The notes under the pieces were generated by a model. The model did no database searches. It was given only the letters and a program-made list of their open reading frames with translations, and had not been told where the DNA came from. From Rhodothermales bacterium (GTDB lineage: Bacteria > Bacteroidota > Rhodothermia > Rhodothermales > Bin80), in contig JAJECV010000043.1 in assembly GCA_022821875.1 (NCBI GenBank), positions 1 to 38,305 of the forward strand: a stretch of 38,305 nucleotides of DNA, given 5' to 3'. Of this stretch, positions 25,385-35,181 are shown in pieces (position 1 is the first letter of the stretch; every line of letters begins with the position of its first letter). The translations under genes and the position numbers were made by a program.

Positions 25385-25603
25385 CTACTTGTAACGATAG
25401 ACAATTCGCCCTTTTGAAAGATCAAAGGGGGAAATTTCAACCTTCACGCGATCACCTGGAAGAATTTTGATGTGATACATGCGCATCTTCCCGGCCAGCA
25501 ATCCAAGGATGGAGTGCCCATTTTCGAGACGAACCCTGAATTGGGCATTCGGTAAGGCATCGGTGACTTCGCCGTCAAGTTCAATTGGTTTCTGTTTAGC
25601 CAT
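25385..25603 (-). CDS. infA: Translation initiation factor IF-1
   Basis: This 72-residue OB-fold protein shows [60 protein letters not shown] and IVYRYK, all standard for IF-1. It binds the A site of the 30S subunit during initiation. Its ATG overlaps the last 8 bases of map, so the two are probably translationally coupled. Confidence 0.97.
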   Translation of the reverse strand: MAKQKPIELDGEVTDALPNAQFRVRLENGHSILGLLAGKMRMYHIKILPGDRVKVEISPFDLSKGRIVYRYK

Positions 25604-26420
25604 ACGTTAACGTTTGTATTCGCTCATAGGGAGCAGGAACGATCTCTTCAATATACTCATAGGTGGTCAGCACTTCGGGCCCCCCTGCGGTCACACACAC
25701 CATATGTTCGTAGTGTGCCGAAGGACTGCCGTCGGCGGACCGAACCGTCCAGCCGTCTGAATCTATGCGTACCTTTGACGTTCCAAGATTGATCATGGGT
25801 TCTATACACAGCGTCATTCCCGTCCGGAGGCGACGTCCACGCCGCGGTTTCCCAAAATTAGGGACTTGTGGAGACTCATGCAGTCTGCTTCCAATCCCGT
25901 GGCCCACCAGTTCCCGTACCACGCCCAGACCCTGTTTCTGACAGTGATCCTGCACGGCAAAGCCAATATCCCCCATCGTTCCTTGGGGCGTTGCCGCTGT
26001 AATCGCCCGCATCAGCGCCTCGTGCGTTGCCGTACAGAGCCGGGCTTTTTCTGAAGTTAACTCGCCGACCGCAAATGTGTACGCGCTGTCACCAAAAAAT
26101 CCGTTCAGGTACACGCCGCAATCCACGGACACAAGATCTCCTTCACAGAGCACATAGCTGCCGGGGAATCCATGCACCACCACATCATTCACCGAGATGC
26201 ACAGCGTGGAGGGAAACGGAGGCAGCGATGATGAAACACAATAGCCCTTAAAGGCAGGCTCTGCATCATGGCTTCGAATAAATTCCTCCGCAACCTGATC
26301 CAGTACCCGGGTCTGCTGCCCCGGCGAGATATGCCGGGCCACCTCTGCCAGCGTCTGTGCAACCAGATCCGCACACTCACGAAGCAGAGCAATCTCATGG
26401 GGGGGTTTGATCATACTCAT
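25596..26420 (-). CDS. map: Methionine aminopeptidase, type I
   Basis: This 274-residue enzyme removes the initiator Met from nascent proteins. All ligands of the two-metal site are visible: D100 (VSVDCGVY), D111 (FFGDSAYT), H174 ([13 protein letters not shown]), E207 (CIEPMINLG) and E238 (YEHMVCVT). The substrate-site histidines are H83 (VVHGFPG) and H181. There is no N-terminal SH3-like extension, so it is the short bacterial type. Two in-frame ATGs lie at the start (26420 and 26414). It directly abuts the secY stop and overlaps infA. Confidence 0.96.
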   Translation of the reverse strand: MSMIKPPHEIALLRECADLVAQTLAEVARHISPGQQTRVLDQVAEEFIRSHDAEPAFKGYCVSSSLPPFPSTLCISVNDVVVHGFPGSYVLCEGDLVSVDCGVYLNGFFGDSAYTFAVGELTSEKARLCTATHEALMRAITAATPQGTMGDIGFAVQDHCQKQGLGVVRELVGHGIGSRLHESPQVPNFGKPRRGRRLRTGMTLCIEPMINLGTSKVRIDSDGWTVRSADGSPSAHYEHMVCVTAGGPEVLTTYEYIEEIVPAPYERIQTLTYG

Positions 26421-27740
26421 CTAACGGGTCCTCCCTCGCATACGGCCGCTCTTCATAAAGCCGTCATAGTGACGCATCAGCAGGTGACTCTCCACCTGCT
26501 TTAATGTGTCCAGCGTCACCCCTACCATAATCAACAGACTTGTCCCTCCAAAAAACTGGGCAAACTGCTGCGTTTCCGTCAAACCAAGCTGTACGGCGAA
26601 CGCCGGAAGGATTGCCGCAAATCCAATAAAGAGCGAACCGGGAAGCGTGACACGTGTCAGAATGGCATCAATAAATTCACTGGTCTGCTTTCCCGGCCGG
26701 ATGCCGGGGATAAACCCTCCCTGACGTTTCATGGTATCCGCCATCTCCTTCGGATTGACGGCAATCGCCGTGTAGAAATACGTGAAGAACACACACACGA
26801 AAAAGAAAATAATCGAATAGCCCCAACTGGTAAAGTCGAGAAAGAGTGCCCCGAAACGCTGCATCAGTTCATTGTTCGGTGCAAACTGTGCAATCGTGCC
26901 GGGCACAAACATAATGGACTGAGCAAAAATAATCGGCATCACGCCCGCCGCATTGACCCGCACCGGCAGGTACTGGGTACTCCCTCCATATACTTTGCGC
27001 CCAACCACACGCTTCGCATACTGGACCGGAATCCGCCGCGTCCCCTGGGTCATCAGAACTACAAATGCAGTCACAAGCACCAGAACCCCAATTTCAAAGA
27101 GGACAAGAAACGCGTTCGCCGACTGCCGTATCTCGTTGATAAAGGCCTGCGGCAGAAATGCAATAATGCCCACCGTAATAATCAGAGAGATCCCGTTTCC
27201 GATCCCGCTTTCGGTAATCCGCTCCCCCAGCCACATGACAAACATCGTCCCTGCCGTCAGAACAATCACGGTGGTCACCATAAAAAAGGTCTGGGGAATC
27301 ACAATTGCAGACGGAACCGTTCCCCATAAAAACAGACTGTAGCCAATGGACTGCAGCATCGTAATGCCCGCCGTCCCGTAACGCGTCAACTGGGTAATCT
27401 TCCGGCGCCCTTCTTCGCCTTCGCGCTGAAGCTTCTGAAAATAGGGGACTGCCGCTCCCAGAAGCTGAATAATAATGGAAGCCGTAATGTACGGCATAAT
27501 TCCCAGGGCAAATACCCCCGCCTGCAGAAAAGCTCCCCCGACAAAGAGGTTGAAGAAGCCGAACAGATTATTTGGATCTCCCTGTGCAAAGGCATCTGTC
27601 AGTGCAGCAGCATCAATACCGGGCAGCGATACATAGGCCCCCACCCGATACACGATCAGGATTCCAAGGGTGTAGATGATTCGCTTGCGCAACTCATCAA
27701 TCTTCCAAATGCTGCGTAAACTATCGGCAAATCCCGCCAT
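26421..27740 (-). CDS. secY: Protein translocase subunit SecY
   Basis: This 439-residue membrane protein has ten membrane segments. Signatures include RIIYTLGILIVYRVGAYVSL, PGIDAAAL, GIMPYITASIIIQLLGAAVP, GITMLQSIGYSLF, GNGISLIITVGIIAF, and the cytosolic loops with RRIPVQYAKRVVGRK and KRQGGFIPGIRPGKQTSEFI. It forms the inner-membrane Sec channel with SecE and SecG, which are not in this window. It follows rplO by 20 bases. Confidence 0.97.
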   Translation of the reverse strand: MAGFADSLRSIWKIDELRKRIIYTLGILIVYRVGAYVSLPGIDAAALTDAFAQGDPNNLFGFFNLFVGGAFLQAGVFALGIMPYITASIIIQLLGAAVPYFQKLQREGEEGRRKITQLTRYGTAGITMLQSIGYSLFLWGTVPSAIVIPQTFFMVTTVIVLTAGTMFVMWLGERITESGIGNGISLIITVGIIAFLPQAFINEIRQSANAFLVLFEIGVLVLVTAFVVLMTQGTRRIPVQYAKRVVGRKVYGGSTQYLPVRVNAAGVMPIIFAQSIMFVPGTIAQFAPNNELMQRFGALFLDFTSWGYSIIFFFVCVFFTYFYTAIAVNPKEMADTMKRQGGFIPGIRPGKQTSEFIDAILTRVTLPGSLFIGFAAILPAFAVQLGLTETQQFAQFFGGTSLLIMVGVTLDTLKQVESHLLMRHYDGFMKSGRMRGRTR

Positions 27741-27760
27741 TGAGCGTTCTCTCTACTGCG

Positions 27761-28231
27761 TTAACTGGATGACAGGGACTGGATGGATCCACCCGCTGCC
27801 TGAATTTTTTCTGCGGCTGACCTGCTGAACGCATGCACCTCAATGTTCAAGGCAACGGTCAGTTCACCGCCTCCGAGGATCTTGATGCGGTCATTTTTGC
27901 GAACCAGACCGGCTGCGACCAGAGATGCCGGCGTAATCGGGGATTCCGCACTCAGCCTCCCGGATTCGATCAGTGCACCTAACTGGCCTAGATTGAACAC
28001 ATTATAGGATACCCGATTCGGATTTTTGAACCCGAACTTGGGAACCCGGCGCTGAAGCGGCATCTGCCCGCCTTCAAACCAGGACGGCATCCGGTGATTC
28101 CCGGTGCGGCTCTTCTGTCCCTTGTTTCCGCGTGAAGAACTGTGTCCTCCCTTGCCGGATCCGACCCCCCGCCCAAGCCGCTTATTACGCCGGGTTGCGC
28201 CCTTCGCAGGTTTCAGTGTTCCTAGATTCAT
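27761..28231 (-). CDS. rplO: 50S ribosomal protein L15
   Basis: From ATG 28231 the protein has 156 residues and begins MNLGTLKPAKGATRRNKRLG. The start 4 bases after the rpmD stop fits the regular spacing here; an upstream in-frame ATG at 28273 overlaps rpmD. The Gly/Arg-rich N-terminus (RGVGSGKGGHSSSRGNKGQK) and the GGQMPLQRRVPKFGF motif are standard. It is an assembly protein of the large subunit. Confidence 0.96.
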   Translation of the reverse strand: MNLGTLKPAKGATRRNKRLGRGVGSGKGGHSSSRGNKGQKSRTGNHRMPSWFEGGQMPLQRRVPKFGFKNPNRVSYNVFNLGQLGALIESGRLSAESPITPASLVAAGLVRKNDRIKILGGGELTVALNIEVHAFSRSAAEKIQAAGGSIQSLSSS

Positions 28232-28235
28232 GGGT

Positions 28236-28436
28236 TTATTCCGTTTCCTGAGCCTGCGCCGCAACTTCCTCAACCTGTATCAGGTGAGATACGACCCGCA
28301 GCATCCCCCGAATAACCGGTGTATCGCTGTGCTCTACCGTATGATGTATCCGGCGCAGCCCCAGTGCTTCCATGGTCCGGCGCTGCCGTCCTGATGCGCC
28401 AATCAGACTTCGTGACTGTGTAATCTTGAGTGACAT
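28236..28436 (-). CDS. rpmD: 50S ribosomal protein L30
   Basis: From ATG 28436 this 66-residue protein shows LKITQSRSLIGASGRQRRTM and ALGLRRIHHTVEHSDTPVIR, followed by GMLRVVSHLIQVEE. A short acidic tail (AAQAQETE) is added at the C-terminus. An ATG at 28451 would overlap rpsE; the chosen start lies 4 bases after the rpsE stop. Confidence 0.95.
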   Translation of the reverse strand: MSLKITQSRSLIGASGRQRRTMEALGLRRIHHTVEHSDTPVIRGMLRVVSHLIQVEEVAAQAQETE

Positions 28437-28440
28437 GATC

Positions 28441-28974
28441 TTATCCTTCAAATACGCGGCGAAGCGGAATCCCCCGGCGACGCGCGACCTCCAGAGGATC
28501 CTCCAAACTCTTTAATGCATTCATGGTTGCGGCAACCTGATTATGCGGATTGCTGGTTCCAAGCGACTTGGATAGCACATTGGTGATCCCCACACACTCC
28601 AGCACCGCGCGGACTCCGCCACCGGCGATGACCCCCGTTCCCGGGGATGCAGGTTTTAACAGCACACGTCCTGCATCTTTCTTGCCAATCACCTGATGCG
28701 GGATCGTGCCTGCCTTGGTCACCGGAACCGAGATCAGACGTTTTTTTGCATCTTCGGTCCCCTTCTTGATTGCATCCGCAACTTCATTTGCCTTCCCAAG
28801 TCCAGCACCCACATGGCCCTGACCATCCCCGACGACGACAACCGCATTAAATGAAAAACGGCGCCCCCCCTTGACCACCTTGGCCACACGTTTCACTTTG
28901 ACCAGACGATCAATCCATTCGGTCTGATCCGCCGATTCGTTCCGGTTACGCTGCTGATTTTGCGTTCTTTGCAT
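28441..28974 (-). CDS. rpsE: 30S ribosomal protein S5
   Basis: This 177-residue protein shows the double-stranded RNA-binding part ([37 protein letters not shown]) and the C-terminal domain ([37 protein letters not shown]). S5 helps keep decoding accurate. The N-terminus is Gln/Asn/Arg-rich and longer than the E. coli one. It lies 20 bases behind rplR. Confidence 0.97.
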   Translation of the reverse strand: MQRTQNQQRNRNESADQTEWIDRLVKVKRVAKVVKGGRRFSFNAVVVVGDGQGHVGAGLGKANEVADAIKKGTEDAKKRLISVPVTKAGTIPHQVIGKKDAGRVLLKPASPGTGVIAGGGVRAVLECVGITNVLSKSLGTSNPHNQVAATMNALKSLEDPLEVARRRGIPLRRVFEG

Positions 28975-28994
28975 TCGCTCCTGTACGTTTCAAA

Positions 28995-29360
28995 TTAAAA
29001 CTCTAATCCACCCTTGCGCGCCCCTTCTGCGAGGGAACGAACCCGTCCGTGATACCGGTAGCCGTTCCGGTCAAACACCGCCTTCTGGATTCCGCGCTCC
29101 ACCGCGCGTGTCGCAAGCCGCTCCCCGACAACCCGTCCCGCTTTGACCGGAGAGTCCGCCGCATGCCCCTCATCCAGCGTGGAGGCCGCAACGAGTGTCC
29201 GGCTCTGATCATCGTCAATCAATTGCGCATAAATATTCCGATTGCTCCGAAACACCGTGAGTCGGGGACGATCTGCCGTCCCGTGCACCTTGCGCCGAAT
29301 ACTGCGCTTGGTACGGATTCTGCGCACGGCTTTTGCCGATTTAAACTTTCTGGTCGCCAT
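28995..29360 (-). CDS. rplR: 50S ribosomal protein L18
   Basis: This 121-residue 5S rRNA-binding protein has a basic N-terminus (RRIRTKRSIRRKVHGTADRP) followed by RLTVFRSNRNIYAQLIDDD, GRVVGERLATRAVERGIQKA and the conserved VFDRNGYRYHGRVRSLAEGA. It lies 10 bases behind rplF. Confidence 0.97.
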   Translation of the reverse strand: MATRKFKSAKAVRRIRTKRSIRRKVHGTADRPRLTVFRSNRNIYAQLIDDDQSRTLVAASTLDEGHAADSPVKAGRVVGERLATRAVERGIQKAVFDRNGYRYHGRVRSLAEGARKGGLEF

Positions 29361-29370
29361 ATCTGATCAA

Positions 29371-29928
29371 CTATTTAGACGCTGTTTTCCCGGCCTTTCT
29401 CCGCACATACTCACCCACATAGCGAATGCCCTTGCCCTTATAGGGCTCCGGAGGGCGCAGCGAACGGATTTTGGCCGCAACCTGCCCGACTGCCTGCTTA
29501 TCAATTCCTGACACCATGACCTTGGGGTTTCGCCCACGGCCACCGCCTTCCGCCGCAATACGGACTCCTTCAGGGGGAACAAAGTAAATGGGATGCGAGA
29601 ACCCCACGGCCAGTTCCAGAACCCCTCCCTTCACCTCCGCACGTGTTCCCACCCCGATGATTTCCAATTCCTTCCGGAATCCTTCGGTCACCCCTTCAAC
29701 CATATTCGAGAGCAGCGAGCGATACAGACCATGCATTGCACGGTGCCGCTTCTGATCCGAAGGGCGCTCCACCTTGAGCAGGTCTGCATCCCGGGATACC
29801 GTCAGTTCAGGAGACACCTGCAGTTGCAGCATCCCTTTGGGCCCCTTCACGGTCACCTCATTTGCCTTGGAGATGGTGACCTGAACGTCCGTACCGACCG
29901 GTATACTTTGTTTTCCAATCCTTGACAT
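29371..29928 (-). CDS. rplF: 50S ribosomal protein L6
   Basis: This 185-residue protein has the two related L6 domains: SRIGKQSIPVGTDVQVTISK with KGPKGMLQL in the first, and GVRIAAEGGGRGRNPKVMVS, GIDKQAVGQVAAKIRSLRPP and EPYKGKGIRYVGEYVRRKAG in the second. It sits near the factor-binding site of the large subunit. Only one base separates it from rpsH. Confidence 0.97.
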   Translation of the reverse strand: MSRIGKQSIPVGTDVQVTISKANEVTVKGPKGMLQLQVSPELTVSRDADLLKVERPSDQKRHRAMHGLYRSLLSNMVEGVTEGFRKELEIIGVGTRAEVKGGVLELAVGFSHPIYFVPPEGVRIAAEGGGRGRNPKVMVSGIDKQAVGQVAAKIRSLRPPEPYKGKGIRYVGEYVRRKAGKTASK

Positions 29929-29929
29929 C

Positions 29930-30331
29930 TTAAAACACGTATGCTAATACTTCGCCACCCACATGAATTCGTCCGGCTTCTTTGTCGGTCATGACCCCCT
30001 GGGAGGTGGACAGGATGGCAACACCGAGCCCGTTTTCTACGCGAGGCAACTGATCCGCTTTCACGTACACGCGCAATCCCGGTTTGGATATCCGCTTCAT
30101 GGATCGGATTGCCCCGTTGCCGTGGCGATCATATTTGAGAAAGATGCGCAAACGCCCCTGCCCGTCATCATCCACATTCAAAAATCGTGTAATATACCCC
30201 TTATCCTTCAGGATCTGCGTGATTGCCCGCTTGATCCGGGATGCCGGAATGTCCGTATATCGATGTCCTGCCATCTGCGCATTCCGCAGTCTGGCGAGGT
30301 AGTCTCCAACCGGATCTGTAATAACCCCCAT
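29930..30331 (-). CDS. rpsH: 30S ribosomal protein S8
   Basis: From ATG 30331 this 133-residue protein starts MGVITDPVGDYLARLRNAQM, the normal N-terminus, 4 bases after rpsN. A longer frame to 30397 overlaps rpsN and adds no family residues. The C-terminal signatures are SKPGLRVYVKADQLPRVENG, LGVAILSTSQGVMTDKEA and GGEVLAYVF. S8 binds 16S rRNA and in some bacteria represses the spc operon. Confidence 0.96.
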   Translation of the reverse strand: MGVITDPVGDYLARLRNAQMAGHRYTDIPASRIKRAITQILKDKGYITRFLNVDDDGQGRLRIFLKYDRHGNGAIRSMKRISKPGLRVYVKADQLPRVENGLGVAILSTSQGVMTDKEAGRIHVGGEVLAYVF

Positions 30332-30335
30332 CTGA

Positions 30336-30605
30336 TTACCAGCTTGATTTGCGAATTCCTGGAATTTTCCCGGCCCGGGCCATGTCACGGAAGGCAATTC
30401 TTGACAGACCGTAAACGCGGATGTATCCGCGCGAACGTCCGGTCAGTTGACACCGGTTGCGGAGCCGGGACGGGCTTGCATCACGCGGAAGCATCTGCAG
30501 TCCCTCATAATCGCCTTTGGCCCGCAGTTCCGCCCTGCGCTCCGCATACTTGGCGACCATGCGCTCCCGCTTCTTCTGCCGGGCTATAACACTCTTTTTT
30601 GCCAT
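30336..30605 (-). CDS. rpsN: 30S ribosomal protein S14 (zinc-free form)
   Basis: This 89-residue protein is the long form without the zinc-binding CXXC pairs; only one Cys is present ([20 protein letters not shown]). The end [19 protein letters not shown] is standard. It acts in assembly of the small-subunit head. It lies between rplE and rpsH, as usual. Confidence 0.96.
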   Translation of the reverse strand: MAKKSVIARQKKRERMVAKYAERRAELRAKGDYEGLQMLPRDASPSRLRNRCQLTGRSRGYIRVYGLSRIAFRDMARAGKIPGIRKSSW

Positions 30606-30627
30606 ATACTCTGTTTACTTTTCGTGA

Positions 30628-31197
30628 TCAGGCGGCAGCACTCTGTCGACGTACAAACGGCATCCCTAACTCCTTGAGAAGCGCAAACGCTTCTTCATCC
30701 GAGGATGCACTCGTTACGAACGTGAGTCCAAGACCCGATATGCGTTCAATCTGATCTACATTGATCTCGGGAAAAATAATCTGCTCCTTGATCCCCAGCG
30801 AATAATTGCCCCGCCCATCAAAACTGCCGTCAGGGACTCCGCGAAAATCACGCACCCGAGGCAATGCCAGCGTAATCAGCCGATCCAGAAACTCCCACAT
30901 CCGGTCTCCACGCAGTGTGACACTCGCCCCGATGGGCATGCCCTCTCGAAGCTTAAAATTCGAGACACTCCTGCGGGCATGCCGCACAACCGGCTGCTGC
31001 CCGGTGATCCGCCGGAGTTCATCCACCGCACCATCCAGCAGTTTCCGGTTCTGCGTTGCCTCCCCGACTCCCTTATTGACCGTAATTTTGACCAGACGCG
31101 GGACCTGCATCCGGTTGGCATAACCGAACTGTTTGGTCAGTACACCGACAACTTCTGATTTATATCGCGTCTTCAGACGCGGCGCATACTGTGCCAT
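30628..31197 (-). CDS. rplE: 50S ribosomal protein L5
   Basis: This 189-residue 5S rRNA-binding protein shows [20 protein letters not shown], the [20 protein letters not shown] stretch, [36 protein letters not shown] and the C-terminal [20 protein letters not shown]. It lies 3 bases behind rplX. Confidence 0.97.
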   Translation of the reverse strand: MAQYAPRLKTRYKSEVVGVLTKQFGYANRMQVPRLVKITVNKGVGEATQNRKLLDGAVDELRRITGQQPVVRHARRSVSNFKLREGMPIGASVTLRGDRMWEFLDRLITLALPRVRDFRGVPDGSFDGRGNYSLGIKEQIIFPEINVDQIERISGLGLTFVTSASSDEEAFALLKELGMPFVRRQSAAA

Positions 31198-31200
31198 ATC

Positions 31201-31578
31201 CTACAACTCCTCCTGTGTTGATTTTGCGTAGCGGATCCATTCTCCCCGACCGGTTTCCGTGTCCTCAATCCACTTGCGTCCGATCCGTGTTGCCTCGCCA
31301 TTGCTGTCAATAGGCTGTACATTGGAGATATGAATGGACATCTCACGCTGCACGCGCCCTCCCTGCGGATAGACCTGATTGGGACGGGTGTGGCGGATCC
31401 GCAGATTGACCCCCTCCACAATCACACGCCCCTTTTCCGGAAAGACACGCAGCACCTTCCCGACGTATCCCCGCTCCCGGGAACGACTCCCCTTGGAAGC
31501 CGTGATCGCCTTCGTTAACATGACCATGTCTCCTTTCTTAACATGGGTTTTCTTTGTTTTTCGTCGTGACTGACCCAT
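31201..31578 (-). CDS. rplX: 50S ribosomal protein L24
   Basis: This 125-residue protein has the KOW motif region (HVKKGDMVMLTKAITASKGS, RGYVGKVLRVFPEKGRVIVE, GVNLRIRHTRPNQ) and a C-terminal part with GRKWIEDTETGRGEWIRYAK. It is somewhat longer than the usual 100-105 residues because of a tail ending STQEEL. L24 starts large-subunit assembly. Confidence 0.96.
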   Translation of the reverse strand: MGQSRRKTKKTHVKKGDMVMLTKAITASKGSRSRERGYVGKVLRVFPEKGRVIVEGVNLRIRHTRPNQVYPQGGRVQREMSIHISNVQPIDSNGEATRIGRKWIEDTETGRGEWIRYAKSTQEEL

Positions 31579-31584
31579 AATTCT

Positions 31585-31953
31585 CTATATTACCTCTGGT
31601 GCCAGGGAAACAATGCGCATATACTGCCGCTCACGTAATTCCCGTGCTACCGGTCCAAAAATTCTAGTCCCCCGGGGCTCATCCTGTGCATTCAACAGAA
31701 CCGCGGCATTTTCGTCAAACCGGATGTACGACCCGTCCCGGCGGCGCAATTCCTTGCGCGTGCGCACCACAACCGCCCGGGATACATCCCCTTTCTTCAC
31801 ATCCCCGCCCGGAATTGCCGACTTTACGGAAACAACAATCCGGTCTCCGATACGCGCATAACGCCGCCCGCTTCCTCCCAGAACACGGATACACAGCACC
31901 TCTTTGGCACCGCTGTTGTCTGCTACAGCTAATCTAGACTCTTGTTGTATCAT
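31585..31953 (-). CDS. rplN: 50S ribosomal protein L14
   Basis: From ATG 31953 this 122-residue protein starts [20 protein letters not shown], the normal N-terminus; a TTG directly before it could be used but is less likely. Further signatures are [60 protein letters not shown] and GPVARELRE. It lies at the subunit interface. Confidence 0.97.
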   Translation of the reverse strand: MIQQESRLAVADNSGAKEVLCIRVLGGSGRRYARIGDRIVVSVKSAIPGGDVKKGDVSRAVVVRTRKELRRRDGSYIRFDENAAVLLNAQDEPRGTRIFGPVARELRERQYMRIVSLAPEVI

Positions 31954-31962
31954 CAAACTGGC

Positions 31963-32226
31963 TTATTTTGCGCGTTCCACAACTTCCAGCAGCCGCCACC
32001 GTTTCTTCTTGCTCAGCGGCCGGATTTCGGTGATCCGCACGGTATCGCCCTCATGGGCCTGTTCCTGTTCGTCATGTGCAAAGAGATGTCCGGTTTTCTT
32101 GATGAATTTGCCGTAGATCGGATGCCGGACCTGGCGCTGAATGCCAACGACAATCGTCTTATTCATCTTGTCACTAAGAACCACTCCCGTACGCTCTTTG
32201 CGGGAAGACCTTTTTACGTCACTCAT
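31963..32226 (-). CDS. rpsQ: 30S ribosomal protein S17
   Basis: This 87-residue OB-fold protein shows [20 protein letters not shown], the loop [20 protein letters not shown], and [20 protein letters not shown]. It binds 16S rRNA early in assembly. The start overlaps the last 8 bases of rpmC. Confidence 0.97.
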   Translation of the reverse strand: MSDVKRSSRKERTGVVLSDKMNKTIVVGIQRQVRHPIYGKFIKKTGHLFAHDEQEQAHEGDTVRITEIRPLSKKKRWRLLEVVERAK

Positions 32227-32428
32227 GGTTATTCGGATCAGCTTGCTCCTTCAGGATCGTTTTTAAGCGTGCCAGAAAGCGGCGCTTTTCTCTTAGCAGC
32301 ATCGGGTTCTCCAACTGTGCAATGGCATGTCTGAACTTCAACTCGGCCAGCTGCTCTTCTTCTTCACGAATCCGCTCCTGCACCTCCTGGATGCTAAGGG
32401 CTCGTACGTCGGGTGCTTTCATTGACAT
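32219..32428 (-). CDS. rpmC: 50S ribosomal protein L29
   Basis: This 69-residue two-helix protein shows the family pattern [40 protein letters not shown] and [10 protein letters not shown]29 sits at the tunnel exit, near where chaperones and SRP dock. It abuts rplP directly (stop and start adjacent) and overlaps rpsQ by 8 bases. A second in-frame ATG lies two codons in. Confidence 0.95.
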   Translation of the reverse strand: MSMKAPDVRALSIQEVQERIREEEEQLAELKFRHAIAQLENPMLLREKRRFLARLKTILKEQADPNNHE

Positions 32429-32854
32429 TTAATTCTCCACATAATCCGGCCGTACCACAAACTTGGTCTTGATCGGCAGTTTCTGCTGAGCCAGCCGCAT
32501 GGATTCCTTGGCGAGCTCCATCGGAACGCCGCCGCCAATCTCAAACAGAATCCGGCCGGGATGGACCGGGGCAGCCCAGTGATCAATGGCACCTTTCCCC
32601 TTCCCCATGCGCACCTCGGCGGGCTTGCTGGTGATCGGCTTATCCGGGAAAATCCGGATGTAGACCTTCCCCACCCGCTTCATGCGCCGGGTCATGGCAA
32701 TCCTGGCTGCTTCAATCTGGCGACTGGAAATTCGTCCAGGCTCCATTGCTTTGATGGCAAAATCCCCAAAACTCACGCGTGCGCCACGCGCTGTATTCCC
32801 TTTGATCCTGCCTTTCTGCTGCTTGCGGTACTTCGTCCGCTTTGGCATCAACAT
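32429..32854 (-). CDS. rplP: 50S ribosomal protein L16
   Basis: This 141-residue protein starts [20 protein letters not shown], matching the usual MLxPKR start. Further motifs are [60 protein letters not shown] and [18 protein letters not shown]16 helps shape the A site. It lies 28 bases behind rpsC. Confidence 0.97.
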   Translation of the reverse strand: MLMPKRTKYRKQQKGRIKGNTARGARVSFGDFAIKAMEPGRISSRQIEAARIAMTRRMKRVGKVYIRIFPDKPITSKPAEVRMGKGKGAIDHWAAPVHPGRILFEIGGGVPMELAKESMRLAQQKLPIKTKFVVRPDYVEN

Positions 32855-32882
32855 GGTTCGTGTCTCCCTTTACCCTGGATAA

Positions 32883-33692
32883 TTATCGTCGATTCCCCCC
32901 TCTGCGACCGCTCCCGCTCTGAGCGCCGCCGGCGCGGCCTCTGCCTCCTCCACGTTTACCGCGACGGCGATCCCGGGCCTTGCTGCTTTCACTGCCGCGT
33001 CCGCCCGTCTGCATCTGGCGCAACTGCTGGCGCTGCGCCTGCACATTCGGGCTGAGATCCGGCCGTCCGAGGATCTCACCGCGGTATACCCAGACCTTTA
33101 CGCCGGTGGTCCCGTAAATAGAATACGCCGTTGCTTCGGCATAATCAATATCTGCGCGGATCGTGTGCAGCGGCACGCGCCCCTCCAGATACTGCTCCAC
33201 CCGGCCCATTTCAGCACCGCCAAGGCGGCCGCTCACTTTGATGCGGATCCCCTGTGCCCCCATGCGCATCGCCCCCTGGAGTGCCTGCTTCATGGCACGG
33301 CGGAACGAAATCCGCCCCTCAAGCTGCTGCGCCACATTCTGCGCCACCAGGCTGGCATCAAGTTCCGGCCGTTTGATCTCATTGATATTGATCTGGATCT
33401 CTTTGGTCGTGATCCGCTTGAGTTCTTCACGCAATTTTTCGACTTCCTGCCCTCCCCGGCCAATCACAACCCCCGGGCGGCTCGTATGGAGCGTGAGGAT
33501 GATCCGCTTCGGGGTCCGCTCAATCACAACACGGCTGAGGCCGGCCCGTTTCAGCCGGGCGGTGAGGTAGCGGCGCAACTCTTCATCTTCAAAGAGTTTG
33601 GCCGCAATATCTTTCTTTCTGGCATACCAGTTTGAATCCCAGCCCCGAATGGTGCCGAGACGAAAGCCAACTGGATGTGTTTTCTGACCCAT
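32883..33692 (-). CDS. rpsC: 30S ribosomal protein S3 with Arg/Gly-rich tail
   Basis: From ATG 33692 the protein has 269 residues and begins [20 protein letters not shown]. Frames to 33725 overlap rplV, whereas the chosen start leaves 13 bases. The KH domain has [20 protein letters not shown]; later parts are [35 protein letters not shown] and [14 protein letters not shown]. About 50 residues at the C-terminus are almost only Arg, Gly, Ser and Gln ([15 protein letters not shown]), longer than in E. coli (233 residues). S3 shapes the mRNA entry site and helicase. Confidence 0.96.
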   Translation of the reverse strand: MGQKTHPVGFRLGTIRGWDSNWYARKKDIAAKLFEDEELRRYLTARLKRAGLSRVVIERTPKRIILTLHTSRPGVVIGRGGQEVEKLREELKRITTKEIQININEIKRPELDASLVAQNVAQQLEGRISFRRAMKQALQGAMRMGAQGIRIKVSGRLGGAEMGRVEQYLEGRVPLHTIRADIDYAEATAYSIYGTTGVKVWVYRGEILGRPDLSPNVQAQRQQLRQMQTGGRGSESSKARDRRRGKRGGGRGRAGGAQSGSGRRGGNRR

Positions 33693-33705
33693 GGATGAAG
33701 AACGA

Positions 33706-34056
33706 CTAGATTTCAGCTTGAACAATTACAGTAAGGTGACTCATACGCTTGCGGATCGGATGCGCCCGGCCGCGGGCGGCAGGCCGGATCCGTTTGAGCA
33801 TCGGCCCCGCATCCACCTTGATTTCCTTTACAAAAACATCATCTTCGTTCAGCTTCGTATCCGGATTTTTATCTATGAGATTATGAACCGCCGACCGAAT
33901 GGCCAGGGATACCGGCCGGGTCGCTGCCTGCGGCAGATAATGCAGTATATTCATCGCCTCGGCAACCGACTGGCCTCGGACCACATTGACAATGCGCCGC
34001 ATCTTGCGCGGCGAACTGGAAATGTATTTACGGATTGCACGTGCCTCAATGCTCAT
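33706..34056 (-). CDS. rplV: 50S ribosomal protein L22
   Basis: This 116-residue protein shows [20 protein letters not shown], the helix [20 protein letters not shown] and the tunnel hairpin with [39 protein letters not shown]. Its loop lines the exit tunnel, where macrolide-resistance changes occur in other bacteria; nothing unusual is seen here. It lies 3 bases behind rpsS. Confidence 0.97.
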   Translation of the reverse strand: MSIEARAIRKYISSSPRKMRRIVNVVRGQSVAEAMNILHYLPQAATRPVSLAIRSAVHNLIDKNPDTKLNEDDVFVKEIKVDAGPMLKRIRPAARGRAHPIRKRMSHLTVIVQAEI

Positions 34057-34059
34057 CAG

Positions 34060-34341
34060 TTACCTCCCCCTTTTGTCTTTTTTGGATCCCGCATGACCGC
34101 GAAAGTTTCGTGTCGGTGAAAACTCTCCCAGACGATGCCCAACCATATTCTCGGTCACATAGACGGGAATAAACTGCCTCCCGTTGTGCACCGCAAACGT
34201 ATGCCCCACAAAATCCGGGGTAATCATGGATGCACGACTCCAGGTTTTCACGACCCGCTTCTTGTCTGACTGATTCAACTGGTCCACCTTGCGTTGGAGT
34301 TTATGGTGAACAAACGGTCCTTTCTTGAGTGATCGTGCCAT
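34060..34341 (-). CDS. rpsS: 30S ribosomal protein S19
   Basis: This 93-residue head protein starts [20 protein letters not shown] and contains [40 protein letters not shown] and [14 protein letters not shown]. It contacts S13 and the A-site tRNA region. It lies 2 bases behind rplB. Confidence 0.97.
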   Translation of the reverse strand: MARSLKKGPFVHHKLQRKVDQLNQSDKKRVVKTWSRASMITPDFVGHTFAVHNGRQFIPVYVTENMVGHRLGEFSPTRNFRGHAGSKKDKRGR

Positions 34342-34343
34342 AT

Positions 34344-35177
34344 TTATCTGCGTTTGGCGTCTCGTCGACGCACGATGTACTTATCGGAGGCAGACTTACG
34401 CTTGCGCGTTTTGTATCCTTTGGCCGGAACCCCTGAGGGGGAGCGCGGATGCCCGCCGCTTGCTTTGCCTTCGCCGCCCCCCATCGGATGATCCACCGGG
34501 TTCATGGCAACGCCCCTGACCTTGGGGCGGACCCCCATCCACCGCCGGCGGCCGGCTTTCCCCAGATCAATGTTCATGTGATCCGGGTTACTGGTGGTAC
34601 CGATGGTTGCCCTGCATTCGGAAAGAATTCTGCGAACCTCACCGCTGGGCAGCTTCAGTGTGACATACTTGCCCTCACGGGCCGTCAGCTGTGCAAAGGT
34701 GCCGGCAGAGCGTGCGAGCTGGGCGCCTTTGCCGGGCTTCATCTCAATTGCATGCACGAAGGTCCCCAGAGGAATATGCCCCATCGGCAGACAATTGCCA
34801 ATCTCCGGCGGTGCATCCGGGCCATTCTGGACCCGCTGATCCACAACCAGTTTATCCGGTGCAATCACATATCGCTTCTCGCCGTCCGCATAGACCAGAA
34901 GTGCAATCCTTGCCGACCGGTTCGGATCATACTGGATGCTTGCAACACGTGCAGGAATGCCGTCCTTGTTGCGTCGAAAATCAATGACTCGGTAACGCCG
35001 CTTGTGCCGTCCACCCTGATGGCGGACCATAATCCGGCCGGTCGAGTTACGGCCGCCGCGGCGTTTTACCGGGCGCAGCAGCCTTTTCTCGGGTGCACTG
35101 TCGGTGATCTGATCAAATGCGGAGACCGAGCGCTGGCGCTGCCCAGGGGTTACCGGATTGAGTTTTCGTATCGCCAT
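34344..35177 (-). CDS. rplB: 50S ribosomal protein L2
   Basis: From ATG 35177 the protein has 277 residues and begins [20 protein letters not shown], 4 bases after rplW. A frame to 35204 overlaps rplW. Signatures are [49 protein letters not shown], and the conserved [20 protein letters not shown] with the functionally important His. L2 is needed for subunit joining and peptidyl transfer. Confidence 0.97.
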   Translation of the reverse strand: MAIRKLNPVTPGQRQRSVSAFDQITDSAPEKRLLRPVKRRGGRNSTGRIMVRHQGGRHKRRYRVIDFRRNKDGIPARVASIQYDPNRSARIALLVYADGEKRYVIAPDKLVVDQRVQNGPDAPPEIGNCLPMGHIPLGTFVHAIEMKPGKGAQLARSAGTFAQLTAREGKYVTLKLPSGEVRRILSECRATIGTTSNPDHMNIDLGKAGRRRWMGVRPKVRGVAMNPVDHPMGGGEGKASGGHPRSPSGVPAKGYKTRKRKSASDKYIVRRRDAKRR

Positions 35178-35181
35178 CGCC

